Assembly: GCA_963457665.1 (NCBI GenBank) | Contig: OY735207.1 | Location: forward strand, 57,648,613 to 57,712,612 | Direction of reading: 5' to 3' | Origin: Thysanoteuthis rhombus | Taxonomy: Eukaryota > Mollusca > Cephalopoda > Oegopsida > Thysanoteuthidae | Length of the DNA: 64,000 nt | Part shown: positions 45,985 through 58,326 of the stretch, in pieces | How the letters are laid out: each line of letters begins with the position of its first letter | Numbering within the stretch: position 1 is the first letter of the stretch | Program-made: the position numbers and the translations under genes | Notes under the pieces: model-generated | The model's input: only the letters and a program-made list of their open reading frames with translations | Told to the model about the DNA's origin: nothing | Database searches by the model: none

Positions 45985-46200
45985 TTTTCTAAAATTCTGA
46001 CTTATTAGTGCTCAAACTCTGAAAAAAAAAGCGAAAGAAATAACCTTTTCTATTGATTACTCCATTTTCGAATTTTTGAATTGATCACCCAAAACACAAG
46101 ATGCTGCCAAATGACGTTGGTCACCTGACAGTATCGATTGAACGACTCACTAGGCCTGTTTATTTTTAAACAAAACTTTGTTACTTCTGGACATAACATT
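45985..46200 (+). repeat. dispersed repeat family G, copy 5
   Basis: AAAATTCTGACTTATTAGTG, then TATTGATTACTCCATTTTCG, then TTGATCACCCAAAACACAAG, ATGCTGCCAAATGACG and TTGGTCACCTGACAG. All family landmarks are in the standard order. Confidence 0.7.
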
Positions 46201-46735
46201 TCTGACTGATCTATATTCGGTATGCAAATTAGATTGCAGGATTTTGAAACAATGATTTGGTTTCTGGTCGAGACCTCAACTCGGATCATTTGCCAGGGGA
46301 ATTTCCTATGTTATATAACAGTAGACAAGATCAGGGACATTTTTTGTTTTTTGATTTCCTGCAATCTAATGTAGGATCTGAGAAACACGCCAGTCAAACG
46401 CGTAGAGATATATAAAAAAAAATAACGGAAAAAACAGAATTCCAAAGGAAATAATGAATCACCACCGAGCATTGATGGTAGTAAACTCAAGTTACCTTGA
46501 TAACAATACTTCCAGACTGGTTTGAATCATGAATTTATGATTAAGAGGAAACAGGTTTGGTTGTTCATTCGACGGGGTGATCAATATAAAAATTGAAGAA
46601 ATAGTTACTTTTTTGCCTATCAGGTATCACTAAAAACATTTACTAAAAATACTTATTTCAGAAAAAAAAATCATCGTTGCTAGTGTTGTCAATACGACGA
46701 ACTGTCCGATCCATTCTGCTCCCTTCTTCAGGTGT
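46201..46735. other. unassigned sequence with a family G remnant
   Basis: GGGGTGATCAATATAAAAAT at about 46574 is a reverse-strand family G core fragment. The stretch just before the RTE start (46690-46740) ends CCCTTCTTCAGG. Nothing else is recognised. Confidence 0.35.
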
Positions 46736-46739
46736 GCAA

Positions 46740-47560
46740 TCCAAATGTTATGGTTGTCAACAAATTTTTCTCTAATTGTAGCAGGGCTTATAATACCGGA
46801 TTTGGATGATATCTTAATTACTGAGAACCTTCATGATCTCTTAGAGATCGTAGACGAACTGAATAAGGAAAGTAAGAAAGTTGGTCTTCACATGAATTCC
46901 AGTTCAGCAAATGATATTTACAACAGACATGTAAAAGAGAAAGACACGACAGAGGAAGCAAGAAATGCAGCACTGAAGAATGTAGACCACTACATCTACG
47001 TAGAAGAACGAATCTCCATTAGATCCTTGAAAGAATGAATCGAGCAGAAGATCGCTATGAGTTGGCAAGCTTTCGGTAGAGCAAACTCAACCCCCTAAGA
47101 ACAAGGAAATCTGCCAATGCATCATCCTGATAGTCACGTATGGAGCTGAAACTTGCTGCCCGACCCAAAACTTGACCCTAAGACTCTGAACTATGCATTG
47201 CATGCAAAAAAAATTCATAATAAGCATCACATAGACAGATCATGAGACAGCTCAGTACAAAAAGGAAAAGGGCTAGTCATATTGCAAGAATGCCATAAAA
47301 CTGCTGGACATCTCGTTGATCTGCAGAGATCATATGCAAAAATGTGGCCGATAAAATATGAGATGCTGTGAGATGCAAGACAGGATCGTGAAGTGCTGGC
47401 CCCATGCCCCCCATGATAGAGAGGTCAGGCAAATCTAGTGTATGTCTTAAGGCAGTTGCTAAAATGGGTCTTCTCCTGCTGCTGCTGTTACCGCTGCTAC
47501 TGCCGCTACTGCTGCTGCCGCTGCTGCTGCTGCTGCCGCTGATGATGATGATGATGATCG
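46740..47560 (+). mobile_element. RTE-like copy, from RT palm to triplet-repeat tail
   Basis: Frame 46745-47038 reads PDLDDILITENLHDLLEIVD (the -D-D-I- of the palm is kept), then ELNKESKKVGLHMNS, then ALKNVDHYIYVEERISIRS. After a stop come IAMSWQAFGRANS and TYGAET-like sequence. The tail region is badly decayed and ends in GCTGCTGCTGCCG and GATGATGATGATGATG runs (47478-47558). It is 5'-truncated. Confidence 0.88.
47475..47558. repeat. (GCT/GCC)n(GAT)n triplet repeat
   Basis: GC-rich GCTGCTGCC units followed by about six GAT units at the end of the RTE copy. Confidence 0.9.
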
Positions 47561-47569
47561 CGTCCTGTT

Positions 47570-48235
47570 GAGTCACAGGAGCAACATTGGGTTCAACTTC
47601 GCTCACCACTGAAAACTCTCTTCGGTAACCCCTAAAAAACCAGGAGTTCAATCGCCCCTAAAACTCTTTGATCGCTGATGACCTTCCCTGAAACCGTAGA
47701 CAGAAGATATTGTCGTTAGGGAGGGAGGCACCTTCGTACCAGGTAGAGTGCCAAGTTGCAATCGGAAACATGTCGAAAACTGACGATGTTGACGTTAAAA
47801 GCGTCACTCCTCGTGCAACGTGTCATTCGATGGTCAAAGGCTCCAAGGCCGTAGCAAAGCATTTCATCGAACGACATTTCGCCGGAAATATAAAACATCC
47901 CCCACACACAAGTGCGCATGCTTGCACACGCCACGATTGCATGCACAGACATACACATACATACATGTGTATACCTGTCATGTATTTGTGTGTAGGGCGT
48001 TTTATGTAAGTGTAGGTATGTATATATGTGTTGCATGTTAGCACGTATGTACGTCACCTGTGAGTGTAAGTGTATGTGTAGGCATATAGAGTGTATATGT
48101 TCACGTGACAATTTTAGTTTCTAATACGTCTGTATGTAGTATGAGAGTAGGCGTGTGTGTAAGTGTGTGCTCAGGTGGTCTGTGTGTCCATGGGTGTAAG
48201 TGCATATTAAAGCATTTGCAGCGTGTAAATATGTG
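47570..48235. other. unassigned, partly TGTA-rich
   Basis: The 99-codon frame at 47710-48009 (+) and the 131-codon frame on the other strand overlap a relatively GC-rich segment (47570-47880). The downstream part (47900-48240) is a degenerate TGTGTA/ACATAC repeat, so the length of both frames is partly artefactual. No domain seen. Confidence 0.35.
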
Positions 48236-48282
48236 AGTATGTGTGTGTGTGTGCATGTGTGTGTGTGTGTGTGTGTGTGTAC
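48236..48282. repeat. GT microsatellite
   Basis: GT repeats with one GCAT interruption. Confidence 0.94.
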
Positions 48283-48289
48283 ATTGCAT

Positions 48290-49086
48290 TTGTGATGGAA
48301 CATGGTTCAATAAAAAGTCGAAGGCTCTTCCAAAGCCGATATTTAGTAGAGAAAGCTCTAGGTCTCCTCCATCAAAATATCGGCATGTCATACAGGAATA
48401 ACAGATCGACTGTACCATTCAAACATTCGTTCGCAAAATCGAATCTCTTTATCCTATCTTATATGCTATACAAACAGAAATAGGACCCGCATTGCAAAGC
48501 TTGAAACATTCCCTTTCCAACGATATATTATGATATAAAAAAAATTCAGTTTTGCACGAATATATATATTGGAGAGATAATTTAATTTGCGTGTGCTGGG
48601 ATATCAATCCTCACATTTTTTTACCTCCCTCTCAACAGATACAATTTGACAACCATTTGAAATCTGACATTTTTTTCAACGATGTATCATGTTATCTGTA
48701 CAAATGTTGAGTTCTCTGACCCAAAACAAAAGTCAACTTGGCGGCCATCTTGAAGAAGGCCACCATGTTAGATTTCCAGCTTTGATCTCTGAGGCCTTTT
48801 AATATGGTATACAGGAATCTTCATGGAAATATCTTGCAAAGAAAGAAAAAGTGTCATTTTTTCCAATTGTATCCATACAATGTAATCAATGTAAGCTGAA
48901 CTTCTTTGGAGTAAACTGAGAAAATCATTAGTGATTATAAAATGGCAGGTATCCATATAAAGATCCTAAGGCATTCAAACTCAAAAATGTAAAAAAAAAA
49001 TTTAAAAAGGACTGAGCATTGCAGTTTTGAAAACAAAAAAGTATCATCTTTTCAAAAATGGTGCTTTGAGCATTTATTACGTGCAG

Positions 49087-49088
<2 letters not shown>
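48290..49088. other. unassigned sequence
   Basis: No supportable feature. Confidence 0.4.

Positions 49089-49090
<2 letters not shown>

Positions 49091-49144
<54 letters not shown>
49091..49144. repeat. AT microsatellite
   Basis: Pure AT tract. Confidence 0.97.
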
Positions 49145-49148
<4 letters not shown>

Positions 49149-49149
49149 C

Positions 49150-49965
49150 GGTGGCTTCTATCCGTGTGTTCTGTAAGTCCGTCACGTTATCTAAAACGCT
49201 CAAACATGGGCACAGTCACACAAAATTTGCTTTGCATATCAAATGAATTAGTGGAGAGATTTCAAGTGAAATGTTCAAAATAACGAGAATCTGATTTTAA
49301 ACTATTTCTAAGTGATATTAAAAAAATGACCTCTACATATATCTATGTTACTTGTGAATGACTCAAACAGTAAATTGAAGTGTTCCTAAAATGCACCAAA
49401 GTTAATTGAAGTATCCTTATCATGCACTGACATGATGAATACCTAAAAATGCTGCTGATTTTTAAGTGAAGAAAAAGGCGTCTTCATTTGCACTGTACAA
49501 GATGATACTGATTATATTCATATTTATCTATGTATATATCTCCAAATCTGTTCCAATTTATCTATCCATTTCTATTCTATACAGAAATTCTCCTTTGTTT
49601 ACACGTCTGAGGAGTTGAAATAATGTATTGTCGACGGTTGTATTGAATTAAATTGACCTTAAAAACAGTTGTGAGTTCCCATTTACATTTTCCGCAAGAA
49701 TTAGCTGAGAATCCACTTGCAATACAAGAATGGTTCTCCTTTTTAGCTGACATGACTTCCTAATCTTGCAGTTCACACTACTTTTCCATTACAGGATTTT
49801 GAAAATGTTTGTTTTTAGACCCACACGGGATTCCGAAGAAAGACTACATTGAATTGCATTCGCTAAATTAAAACGAAGGAAACAAAAAAAGTATCAGCGA
49901 TGAATTTATTCATTAGTCACAGGTTTTACTCACAACACAAAACTAATCGGGTTAGAATAGAAATT
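49150..49965. other. unassigned sequence
   Basis: No supportable feature. Confidence 0.4.
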
Positions 49966-49969
49966 GCAG

Positions 49970-50119
49970 CTTCAAGAATGTAATGCAAAAATTAAAGAAA
50001 GCCAACTCTCAAGACGTCTTTCCAAGCTGCGACAACATCTGAAACATCTCTGCAGGGATTTTTCTACTCTGCAAAGGAAAAGCAACATTACAATGAAAGC
50101 TGGTGCCACCAGCTTTTGA
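49970..50119 (+). other. candidate 3'-terminal exon, unidentified protein
   Basis: An acceptor-like GAAATTGCAG ends at 49969. The 49-codon frame LQECNAKIKESQLSRRLSKL, then RQHLKHLCRDFSTLQRKSNI, then TMKAGATSF follows and ends at TGA (50117-50119). It is rich in Leu, Arg and Lys with a helical, coiled-coil-like pattern. The polypyrimidine tract is weak and no upstream exon is identified. I do not recognise the protein. The longer minus-strand frame over the same bases is taken to be its shadow. Confidence 0.33.
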
Positions 50120-51525
50120 AGTTTAATAAGATCCAATGAATATTCATTCATATTGATTATTATAGACTGAAATTTGTGCAGCGCAAGCCACACGTAGTAA
50201 GAAAGTTCGACACAGAAATAGCGACGCGTATGAAATACATGGATACGCATTTCATGTTATATACATGAATAACAAGCTTGGATGCACAACGGTCAAATCC
50301 CATTGCTTCATCAAAATCAAAAATGTAATCAAAACTAAATTTATTTCGCCATATAGTATCATTCCAAAACTATGTATCCAGTTTCAATTCCTTATTAGTA
50401 GTTCCCATAAATTGGATTTCCAAAATGTAGCAAAACAGGTCGAGCTGAGTTGGGCTTTGGAAAGTGGGAGATGAATTTGCCATCATTCTCAGAACACGTC
50501 ACTGTGGTGCTGTTTTTCGTGTATGAGGTCATCAATCATTCATCATTGTTGTTATATAAGAAAATTAACACAAAACTCAATAGTAAGAGTTGAGAAAAGG
50601 ATAAAAAGAAATTTCTGCTCTGCCTGATGGTTAACCAAACACAAGACTCGAAGCAAAGTCTGTAATGGCCAATAGCAATAGATTCTGACATAACAATTCC
50701 ATCTTTCTGTTTTTACCCATCCCGTTTTAAATTCAATGCTGAAATCCAGATTTCAACACTGGTCGACTCTTTGGGAGTTTGACAATAGATATTTGCATCA
50801 CAGCCAGGGTGAAGGATGGTATCCTGTTGACCACAAACAGATCATTGATATTTTTTTGGGGGGGGGGGGTATCATTCTTTATAGATATTGTTGTATCTAT
50901 TCTTTAAATTCGTCATTTTTACTCCGTCATCAGAACATGCAATTCTTTTTATTTTACATCATCCAAAAATAAAATTCTGTTCTAATGCGCCAGTTGCAGT
51001 CCATAGCATGATAGTGTACAAAAGCACGTTGCTAATTATTATATGTATTTATAATCAGGCAAGTGCAGAGCTGGTAATAGGCCTAGGACAGATTGAAAAT
51101 GTATGCTCCATTTCACACTGATCATTATTAAGTATTTTTGTAAGCAGTGCTAAATGCATATGGTGTATTCACCGATACATACATTTACAGGTAGTGTTTA
51201 TGATGTACTTACTGGTGACACTTGAATGAAAAGAAGATAAAGATTTGACGTAAAAAGTTACGGTAAGTAATGTTATTCCAAATGTATATTAGACCATAAA
51301 GTACAGTACTGAGATAAGAAACCATAAATGCAATAGAGCATACGTGTTTATTTTGCATTCGGAATTTATCTCCAATAATATTCTATGAATTTTCTTTTTA
51401 GTGTGAACATTTTGTGTTGAAAGCCCTCTTTACAATATCAATATTGAATATTCTTTTGGTGGTACAGAATTTCAAATTTCCGTAAGTAACGGATACATGT
51501 AAACATAAATGACTGCATATGTCCA
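50120..51525. other. unassigned sequence
   Basis: Frames of 60-80 codons with no domain. A G homopolymer occurs near 50858-50869. Confidence 0.4.
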
Positions 51526-51539
51526 TACACACACACATA

Positions 51540-51614
<75 letters not shown>
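51526..51614. repeat. compound microsatellite (AC)n(AT)n
   Basis: About 40 bp of AC followed by about 30 bp of AT. Confidence 0.97.
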
Positions 51615-51616
<2 letters not shown>

Positions 51617-51977
51617 ACAGAATATATATTATAACACCAAAGGAAATGGTTTCTGAAAGTTTATATTCGTCTGACACTCTTCAGAGAATAAAACGTCAGA
51701 TAGTAATCCACATATGAAAATAATATTATCTAAAATAAAATATGAAATCACGTCATAACATTGTATTAAACATGATACCTTCGATTGTTGTTGTACAAAG
51801 TGCAGGAGAGTCGGTAAAATAGTTTTAGTGAAAAGAACAAATTCCTTCTGTCAAAAGAACACTAGCTTCTTGCTTTGACGGAGATCGATTCCAAAACATG
51901 AAAGTAAAGAAACCATCTTGCTATACAGAAGTGTGCCGGACGGAAAAAGCTCTTTCAGTGAGTATTTAATTTAGGGA

Positions 51978-51984
51978 TATATAC

Positions 51985-52064
<80 letters not shown>
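51978..52064. repeat. (CATA)n(AT)n microsatellite
   Basis: Four CATA units then about 70 bp of AT. Confidence 0.97.
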
Positions 52065-52069
<5 letters not shown>

Positions 52070-52214
52070 AACAATGGGTTCGTTACAAAAGTGCGTTTCT
52101 GTTTCAGTCCTTTCTGGTTTCTTCACATACGCCTGAAAAAGCCCCAAAACATTCATAATTCTGAACGCCTAGAACACTTCATGAAATAAACTCATCACAC
52201 ATCAGATTTCGAAT

Positions 52215-52460
52215 TACTGATTCGTACTTATATAACTCAGGAAGCGAGCATCTTTGGGGATGCAGAGTTGTGCATGAGTAAATTTATCACTTAGATTTGA
52301 CTTTACTGACCGTCCAGTTCTGCGTAAGGCAGATGTAAAATGCTAGCCTCTGGGTACCGAGTCGAATAATGGAGAGTCTATAGCCACACTGGAGAGTTGT
52401 AATACAATGAAACAGCTGTCTGTGGATGACAATTATTTGATTATATATATACATATATCA
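52215..52460 (-). repeat. dispersed repeat family B, copy 3
   Basis: GTCCAGTTCTGCGTAAGGCA, CTCTGGGTACCGAG, TATAGCCACACTGGAGAGTT and AATACAATGAAACAGCTGTC match copy 2 in the same orientation. A short AT tract (52442-52458) sits at the same place as the long AT/GT tract in copy 2. Confidence 0.75.
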
Positions 52461-52978
52461 TGCGGATGTTGTACATTCAGCAACTCATATGGATACTAGT
52501 GTAAAAATCCAGCTCATAGCCACAATTTTGATGCTCATCCAAAGGTGAACTTTGACATTACTACTTATTTTAAATTATTGTTGAATTAAGTTGAAAGAAA
52601 ATCCCAATTTATTTCTGTTGTTTTTCATTCCGTCTGATGGTTCAATAATTCTAACAAAAATAGGCCATTTTCAATGGTTGCCGTATGCTTTCTGATATCT
52701 ATAACCACAGTATTCGCAGATGCGTACGTCAAGACCGAGAAAAAATAAAATGGTATTATTAAGGGATATCATCCTTGAGAAATATGTAAACATGAATTTT
52801 TGCTACGACTCTCGTTGTATGAATACTCGTCTTAGTGGCATTATTTAATGACATACGCTCTCTAATGGCACGTATGTTTTTATATTCTTGCATGATTATT
52901 GTCAGAGGTCAGGTTACAGCAACAGCACTATAAGATTCAAGCGCTTTATTTTGAAAATGAAATTAGTAAACCCTTAAT
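52461..52978. other. unassigned sequence
   Basis: No supportable feature. Confidence 0.4.
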
Positions 52979-52979
52979 A

Positions 52980-53200
52980 AAGGGTTAGTTAGTCCCTCAA
53001 AAGGAACTTCACGTGACCAATGCCTGTAGGCAGCATTTCCTGTTGGGAATGATCATTCAGAAAATTAGGAGCTACTTCTACGGCACTTTGTTTGGCAGTG
53101 ATCGCTAAAAAATCTGTATTTTCAAAAAACAAGTTTGAAAAGAATGACCAATTTATCATACGTTTACATTATGAATTGACCCCCCCTAAAAAACACTCTT
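52980..53200 (-). repeat. dispersed repeat family G, copy 6
   Basis: Reverse complement contains TGATCATTCCCAACAGGAAA, TGCTGCCTACAGGCATTGG and GATCACTGCCAAACAAAGTG, the family landmarks in order. Confidence 0.6.
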
Positions 53201-53224
53201 GGGAGGATACTTTTTCATAATTCA

Positions 53225-53330
53225 TTTTCAAGAAATAATAAAGAGTTGACTTTCACATGTCCAGCCTTCTAGCTCCATTAGTGTGGGCTACACGCCCACT
53301 ACAAGCATGCATACATAACCACCCAGATAG
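53225..53330. repeat. short block shared with 1.47 kb
   Basis: CAGCCTTCTAGCTCCATTAG and CATGCATACATA occur here and at 1468-1520. The family is unknown. Confidence 0.4.
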
Positions 53331-53648
53331 ACCAACCAAAAAACTGAGGGAACCTATGTTAGAAGTTTTGATGACAGTCTCAGTTGATTAATCCTACGAG
53401 AAAAGTCCAAAGAAACACTGAAATCTGAAAAAAATTGCTTTCTTTGCCATAAACCGTTGCCAGTCTAAGATATTTTTAAAAAATTGGGTGGCACATTCAA
53501 GAAGCAATAAATCATATCCCTGTATTTGATTAACATAATTACTTTTTGGTTCATCACTTCATTTGGAGACGTTCGACCTGCATATGAAGCATTAGACTGT
53601 GAAAGAGTAATTAGACAGCATTTTTGTTTTCTTGGTTTCACATTATTT
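53331..53648. other. unassigned sequence
   Basis: No supportable feature. The frames at 53465-53767 (-) and 53526-53807 (+) owe their length to the (ATG)n repeat. Confidence 0.4.
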
Positions 53649-53649
53649 A

Positions 53650-54130
53650 TCATTATCTTCATCATGATCATAATGATGATGATGATCATGATGATGATGA
53701 TGATCATCATCATCATTATTCTGTTAACGTCCGTCGTTGGACATGGACCTTCCCCAGGATACGCCACGATTCTTTATCATGGGCATAGCAGAGCCAGTAT
53801 TTCCTGAATCTGTCTAGTTCGTCCCTCCATCTTTTGTTCTGTCGGCCTCGATTTCTTATGTGATCTTTTGAGTACCATATTGTGAGACGTGATGTCCATC
53901 GGTTGTCTTTCATCCTTGCAACATGGCCTGCCCATTGTCATTGAAGTTTTTTAATAGTTTTTATGATGTCTCTGAATCCTCTTCTCTTCCTTATATACTG
54001 TTGAGCATGATTCTCTCAGGTGTTCGTTGCATGCTTTTCATTTTGCTGGTTTGTCTCTTGGTTAGGTTCCATGTTTCAGCTCATAAGTGACCATCGGGAG
54101 GATGCATTGGTTGTATCCACATAATTTATA
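53650..54130 (-). mobile_element. RTE-like 3' end, inverted, with (GAT)n tail
   Basis: Minus-strand frame 53716-53913 reads KDNRWTSRLTIWYSKDHIRN, then RGRQNKRWRDELDRFRKYWL, then ESWRILGKVHVQRRTLTE. The plus strand begins with (ATGATC/ATG)n (53670-53717), which is the 3' tail. Upstream blocks extend to CATAAGTGACCATCGGGAGG (about 54085). It is 5'-truncated at about 54130. Confidence 0.93.
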
Positions 54131-54750
54131 TACTTTGTATTAAATCTACCCGCTATAACGTTAGCAAATTCGTTATAGCAGCACTCTCAAGATTTCTGTA
54201 ATAACGGGAGCCTACTGTATTCTGTCGATAATTTCAGTTTGAATTACACTTCCAACTGATTCATGTTCAAGGTCAACGTTGCACCAAATAGACTCAGAAA
54301 AACGTCTTCAATCTATGTCTCCACGACCACCATTGACAATTATTCGCTTATCAGCTGGGGCTGTCATAGTTGATGCCGATTTAAATTTTCTCACGAAAAA
54401 CGTGTTAGCTTGAGATCAGCAGCAGCTGTTGTAGCTGATGATTTGAATCATCCCATAAATAGATAGGAGACGAGTGAGCTATAATTTAATCACACACCAC
54501 GATTTTTTTTTCAATCTAATATCATAATACCTCCTGCTTCCATCGTTGCAATGTATATACCTAACTGTGTTTACCATTGAACTGAATAGTCGGCAGTTAT
54601 GCAAAGGCCAAAGCCTGTTTTCACTCCAAATTCTCTTCTAGTTTACTCTACGTTTATATCTGTTCTATTTGTTTCTTTCAATCTGATAGTTATGTGTTAC
54701 CCAATGGATATATGATGCAACAGAAAATTATAGATCGTGTTATATTATAT
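54131..54750. other. unassigned sequence
   Basis: No supportable feature. Confidence 0.4.
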
Positions 54751-54754
54751 CGAA

Positions 54755-54935
54755 ACTCTTATTTGAAATGATCTGTTATTACACGGATATTGTATCTCTT
54801 TGTCTTGACAGCGTAGACAGAAAAAAATAACTCAATGGTGCGAGCAACGGCACTTTGAAGCAGCTACTCTATCAATCGCTGATTCGATCCCTACAGCGGT
54901 GCAATTCCCTGTAATTGTCTCTCCTATTCAATGAA
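54755..54935 (+). mobile_element. fold-back/SINE-like element, copy 4, with box A and box B
   Basis: Left end TTATTTGAAATGATCTGTTA and ACAGCGTAGACAG match the other copies. It then carries TGGTGCGAGCAACGG (box A-like, about 54838) and TGATTCGATCCCTACAGCGG (box B-like, about 54881), at tRNA-like spacing. The CGATTCCC..CAGCGG core is shared with the 28.1 kb copy. Confidence 0.55.
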
Positions 54936-55640
54936 ATTAGTCAATACCTTGAGCCTTGCAAAGATAGATGTTTCAACGGAACACATGAGATGCGTAATTC
55001 TCAGTAAGTTTAGGGAAGACGATAATAATACTGAATAAGCAACCCGAAATATTCATGGTTTTATGTGATAGCTTCTCAAAATAGGATAATGCCAATATGG
55101 TTTGAAAGTTTGAAAAAAAAAGGTCATTTCCGTTATCTGCAACAATTTGGAAAGATACTTAAACTCTGAAAATGGGTTCCTTGTAATTTTATTTGAGTCA
55201 ACCATTAAACAGGGCTCCACATTTGCACTTCTTTACACTCGTGAACGCCATTTTGCTATATTAAGTACAGGTTAGTGACTGATGACAAAAATATGAAGCA
55301 ATGTCGACAATGTACCAGTTGAAAGGGAGGATTAGTCGGGATTACATTAGAAAGGTCCATTTTGAGTTGTTATCGGTCAGTTTCATGATAACAGCAGATA
55401 TATAACATAAGCAGTTAAAGCGTTTGAACGCAGATTTGTAGGAAAATCCTAGTTTGATCAATTGCAAAGATAAGGTATTCTATCATTTTACTGTCCAGGC
55501 CCATCGAACGAAGACCACGCCTAAAAAAAATGTGATGATTACAGTTTGGGGAAAAATTCGACGTCTTCCGATTCTTAAATTCTTGTTCAATCTGGCTACA
55601 ACCTATTGCTGAGTTTACAGAATGACTATGTCTTAAAACA
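54936..55640. other. unassigned sequence
   Basis: No supportable feature. Confidence 0.4.
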
Positions 55641-55644
55641 CATG

Positions 55645-56110
55645 GAAGAGTAGAAACAACCCTCTTTTTCTCTAACCCGAAAGAGTTGTCACCCCCCCCT
55701 AAAAAACGGTATTATGATGCTTGTGAATCCTTTGTAAGAAGTTATTGATTATGAAGAACCTATTTGAAACTGTGAGCATGGGTTTCTTCAGGATTTAAGT
55801 TAGTTTGGTTGGTATACACACCGCTATAAAAGTGGTAGAGGGTTGAAAATTTAAACAATGGCTCTTTATGTTTAAGAAAAAAAGATTTTTTGTGGGCAGG
55901 GGAAGGAAATCCCGTCGGAAATAAGGGGAGGCATTAATTCAGACTTCTTTTAGTGAACGCTGCTCAACAAAAGGAAGGAGAAGTGACTCATTCATCGATC
56001 ATCCCTTTTTCAAATCTCTTATTTGATCACCCCAACACAACACGCTACCAAAAGAGGTTTGCCACGAGACAGCTGCCAAGAAAACTATCATTGAATTGAT
56101 TTTGATAAAA
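55645..56110 (+). repeat. dispersed repeat family G, copy 7, longest
   Basis: C-run-rich start (55690-55700), then AATTCAGACTTCTTTTAGTG, AAGTGACTCATTCATCGATC, TTGATCACCCCAACACAACA, GCTACCAAAAGAGG and GCCACGAGACAGC. The best copy for defining the family. Confidence 0.68.
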
Positions 56111-57485
56111 CATGAAATATCTATCATTTTTTGACTCTAAATCCAGGCATTCTATCCTATTGTTTTTCTCTGCTTTACAACAATATTTCATTTGTTCTAT
56201 TTAGATTCGTTAATTGTTTCCGTGTCATTTGTTAATCATTAGAGGAATGGAATTCCGACGCACAAGTCTCTCAATTTTCAACTGATCTTGGGACAAGCAA
56301 TGCCTACTCAACCTGATTAAGATTTCTCTCAGATGGACAGTTTTAAAAAGGAAAAGAGCTATAACTGTCCTGCTATATACCCATACTTGAAGGAAGTAGT
56401 GGATTATTGCCTTTCCTCAAAGATATTTTTTAAAATGAATATAAGTAGCCTCGGAGCAAAATTGAACTCGGTCCACTAATTTTGTTTTTTCGTATCAGTA
56501 ACTGTTACACCTCTCCACAAATATTATTCATGAGATAACCTGATTGTTCTCTATCTTAGATAAAACGTTTACATCATCAATAAAAAGCCACCAGGGACCC
56601 GAAGGTCTCTATGAATAGTAGCTCACCTACTGAGTTTTTACTCTACTTATACAATGACAAATCACACTAAATGTTGGTGGGGGTCCCTAGGGACCTAAAA
56701 CTATACATTTCCAAGTGAAAAAGCACTCCTTTTCCTGTCACAAAAATAATGTTGCATTTCTCTTCGAAAGTGCTTAGCTGTGACACACAAAACGTTTTTT
56801 ATATGTTGCATTTCTCTGTAAAGAAAGAGACAGTGAAATAATAATAATTGAAATCAACAGCAACTTGTGGACGGAACGCTCTCAGACGTTTTGCCAAATA
56901 ACGTTTCGCTGATTCATAGTTAACTGACAGCTGATTCGTCAAATAGACGCTCGACCGGACACCAATCTGTTAAAGGTATATCTTTTTATTTTGGCCTTCA
57001 GTACTTGCGGATGTGCATGTTTATTGTCTGAGAATATTCATGTCCCGTATTGCCAAATAGTTATAGATGATTTGATAAATTAATCTACCAAACCGCTGTA
57101 GTCAGAGTTTTTGTTTGTCTACTTTTATCATAGACAATACACCAATACATCGTTGTTGATGATTGGCAGTTATCAAATAAGAATTTTATCCGCATTTTTT
57201 TTCATCCTTCAGATGTCACTTGTTTGCTTTTCTCACTGAACCAGAGTATATATTTTTTCAAGTATCTGACTCGGTACTTACACTTAACAAACACTTTTAT
57301 ACATTAGGCTACGTTACCAACAAGATGAAACGCTATTATTATATCAGGCAAGATTGAGTAAAGAGGACGATTATGAAAATATGTCATTTCAAAAATACAG
57401 ATAAGAATTTTTTTAAAAAGACCGACTGCTGCAGAGTCACACTTAACTCCTACTCCTATTTCATATCGAGATGATCACAATAAGC
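56111..57485. other. unassigned sequence
   Basis: Nearly 1.4 kb with no open frame above 60 codons and no recognised repeat. Confidence 0.45.
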
Positions 57486-57489
57486 TTTG

Positions 57490-58096
57490 TTGCAGTGTAT
57501 ATAACAGGAAGTTGATCACTACATCTACCTCGTACAATGAATCTTCATGACACCCTCAAAAGAAGAAGAAATCATGCAAACAATGACACTAGGATGGCAA
57601 GCCCTTGGCAGAGCAAGCACAACCTTCAAAAATAAGAGGATCCCTTAAATCGTAGAAAGAAAGGTGTATAACTAATGCATCCTCCCAATAATCACTTATG
57701 GAGCTGAAACATGGAACCTAGCCAAGAGAAAGATCCACAAATTGAGAACCTTGAAACGTGCACATGGAGGAATTATGCTCAACTTCACATGGAGAGACCA
57801 CAAGACAGTACAGTACGTCCGAGAAAAGACATGTCAGGGACATCATTGAATCCATTAAAAATCTCAAATGGCAGTGGGCTGGCCATGTTGCACGAATGGC
57901 AGACAACCGATTGACGTTGCAATTCACAACATGGATCCCCTGGTATCACATGTGGAACCGAGGCCGGCAGAATATTAGATAGAGAGACGAGATAGACAAA
58001 TTCAGAAAGTGCTGGCTCCACGATGCTCACGATAGAGAAGTGTGGCGAATCCTGGGGAAGGTCTATGTCCAACGATGGACGCTAAAAGACTGATGA
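57490..58096 (+). mobile_element. RTE-like 3' part ending GACTGATGATGA
   Basis: Translation with shifts: DHYIYLVQ, EEEIMQTMTLGWQALGRAST, CILPIITYGAETWNLAKRKI, LRTLKRAHGGIMLNFTWRDH, then NLKWQWAGHVARMADNRLTL, then KCWLHDAHDREVWRILGKVY. It ends GGACGCTAAAAGACTGATGA with only about two GAT units. At least four disruptions. Confidence 0.93.
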
Positions 58097-58326
58097 TGAA
58101 ACAGAAACATTATAGAAATATTTTTCTATATACGTATTAATTAGAAGGAAAAAAATTCAAGAGTATCTGTATAATGATTTCTATCGATATTTAAAACATA
58201 TCAATTTAGTTCAGTCAGTAGGAAATCAGTTGGTCATGACTTCATGTCACCATAGGAAATGTGAAGTTCCTTACAAGTTAACTCCTCTCATTTAGGTAAA
58301 AATCGTTTTTGCTTTGTTTTTCACAG

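Noticed and set aside
47710..48111. 99-codon plus-strand and 131-codon minus-strand frames
   Set aside because: Both run into a degenerate TGTA-type repeat. The non-repeat part has no recognisable motif.
53465..53807. Frames with Met/Ile-rich hydrophobic runs, like membrane segments
   Set aside because: The hydrophobic run is the translation of the (ATG)n/(ATC)n tail of the inverted RTE copy.
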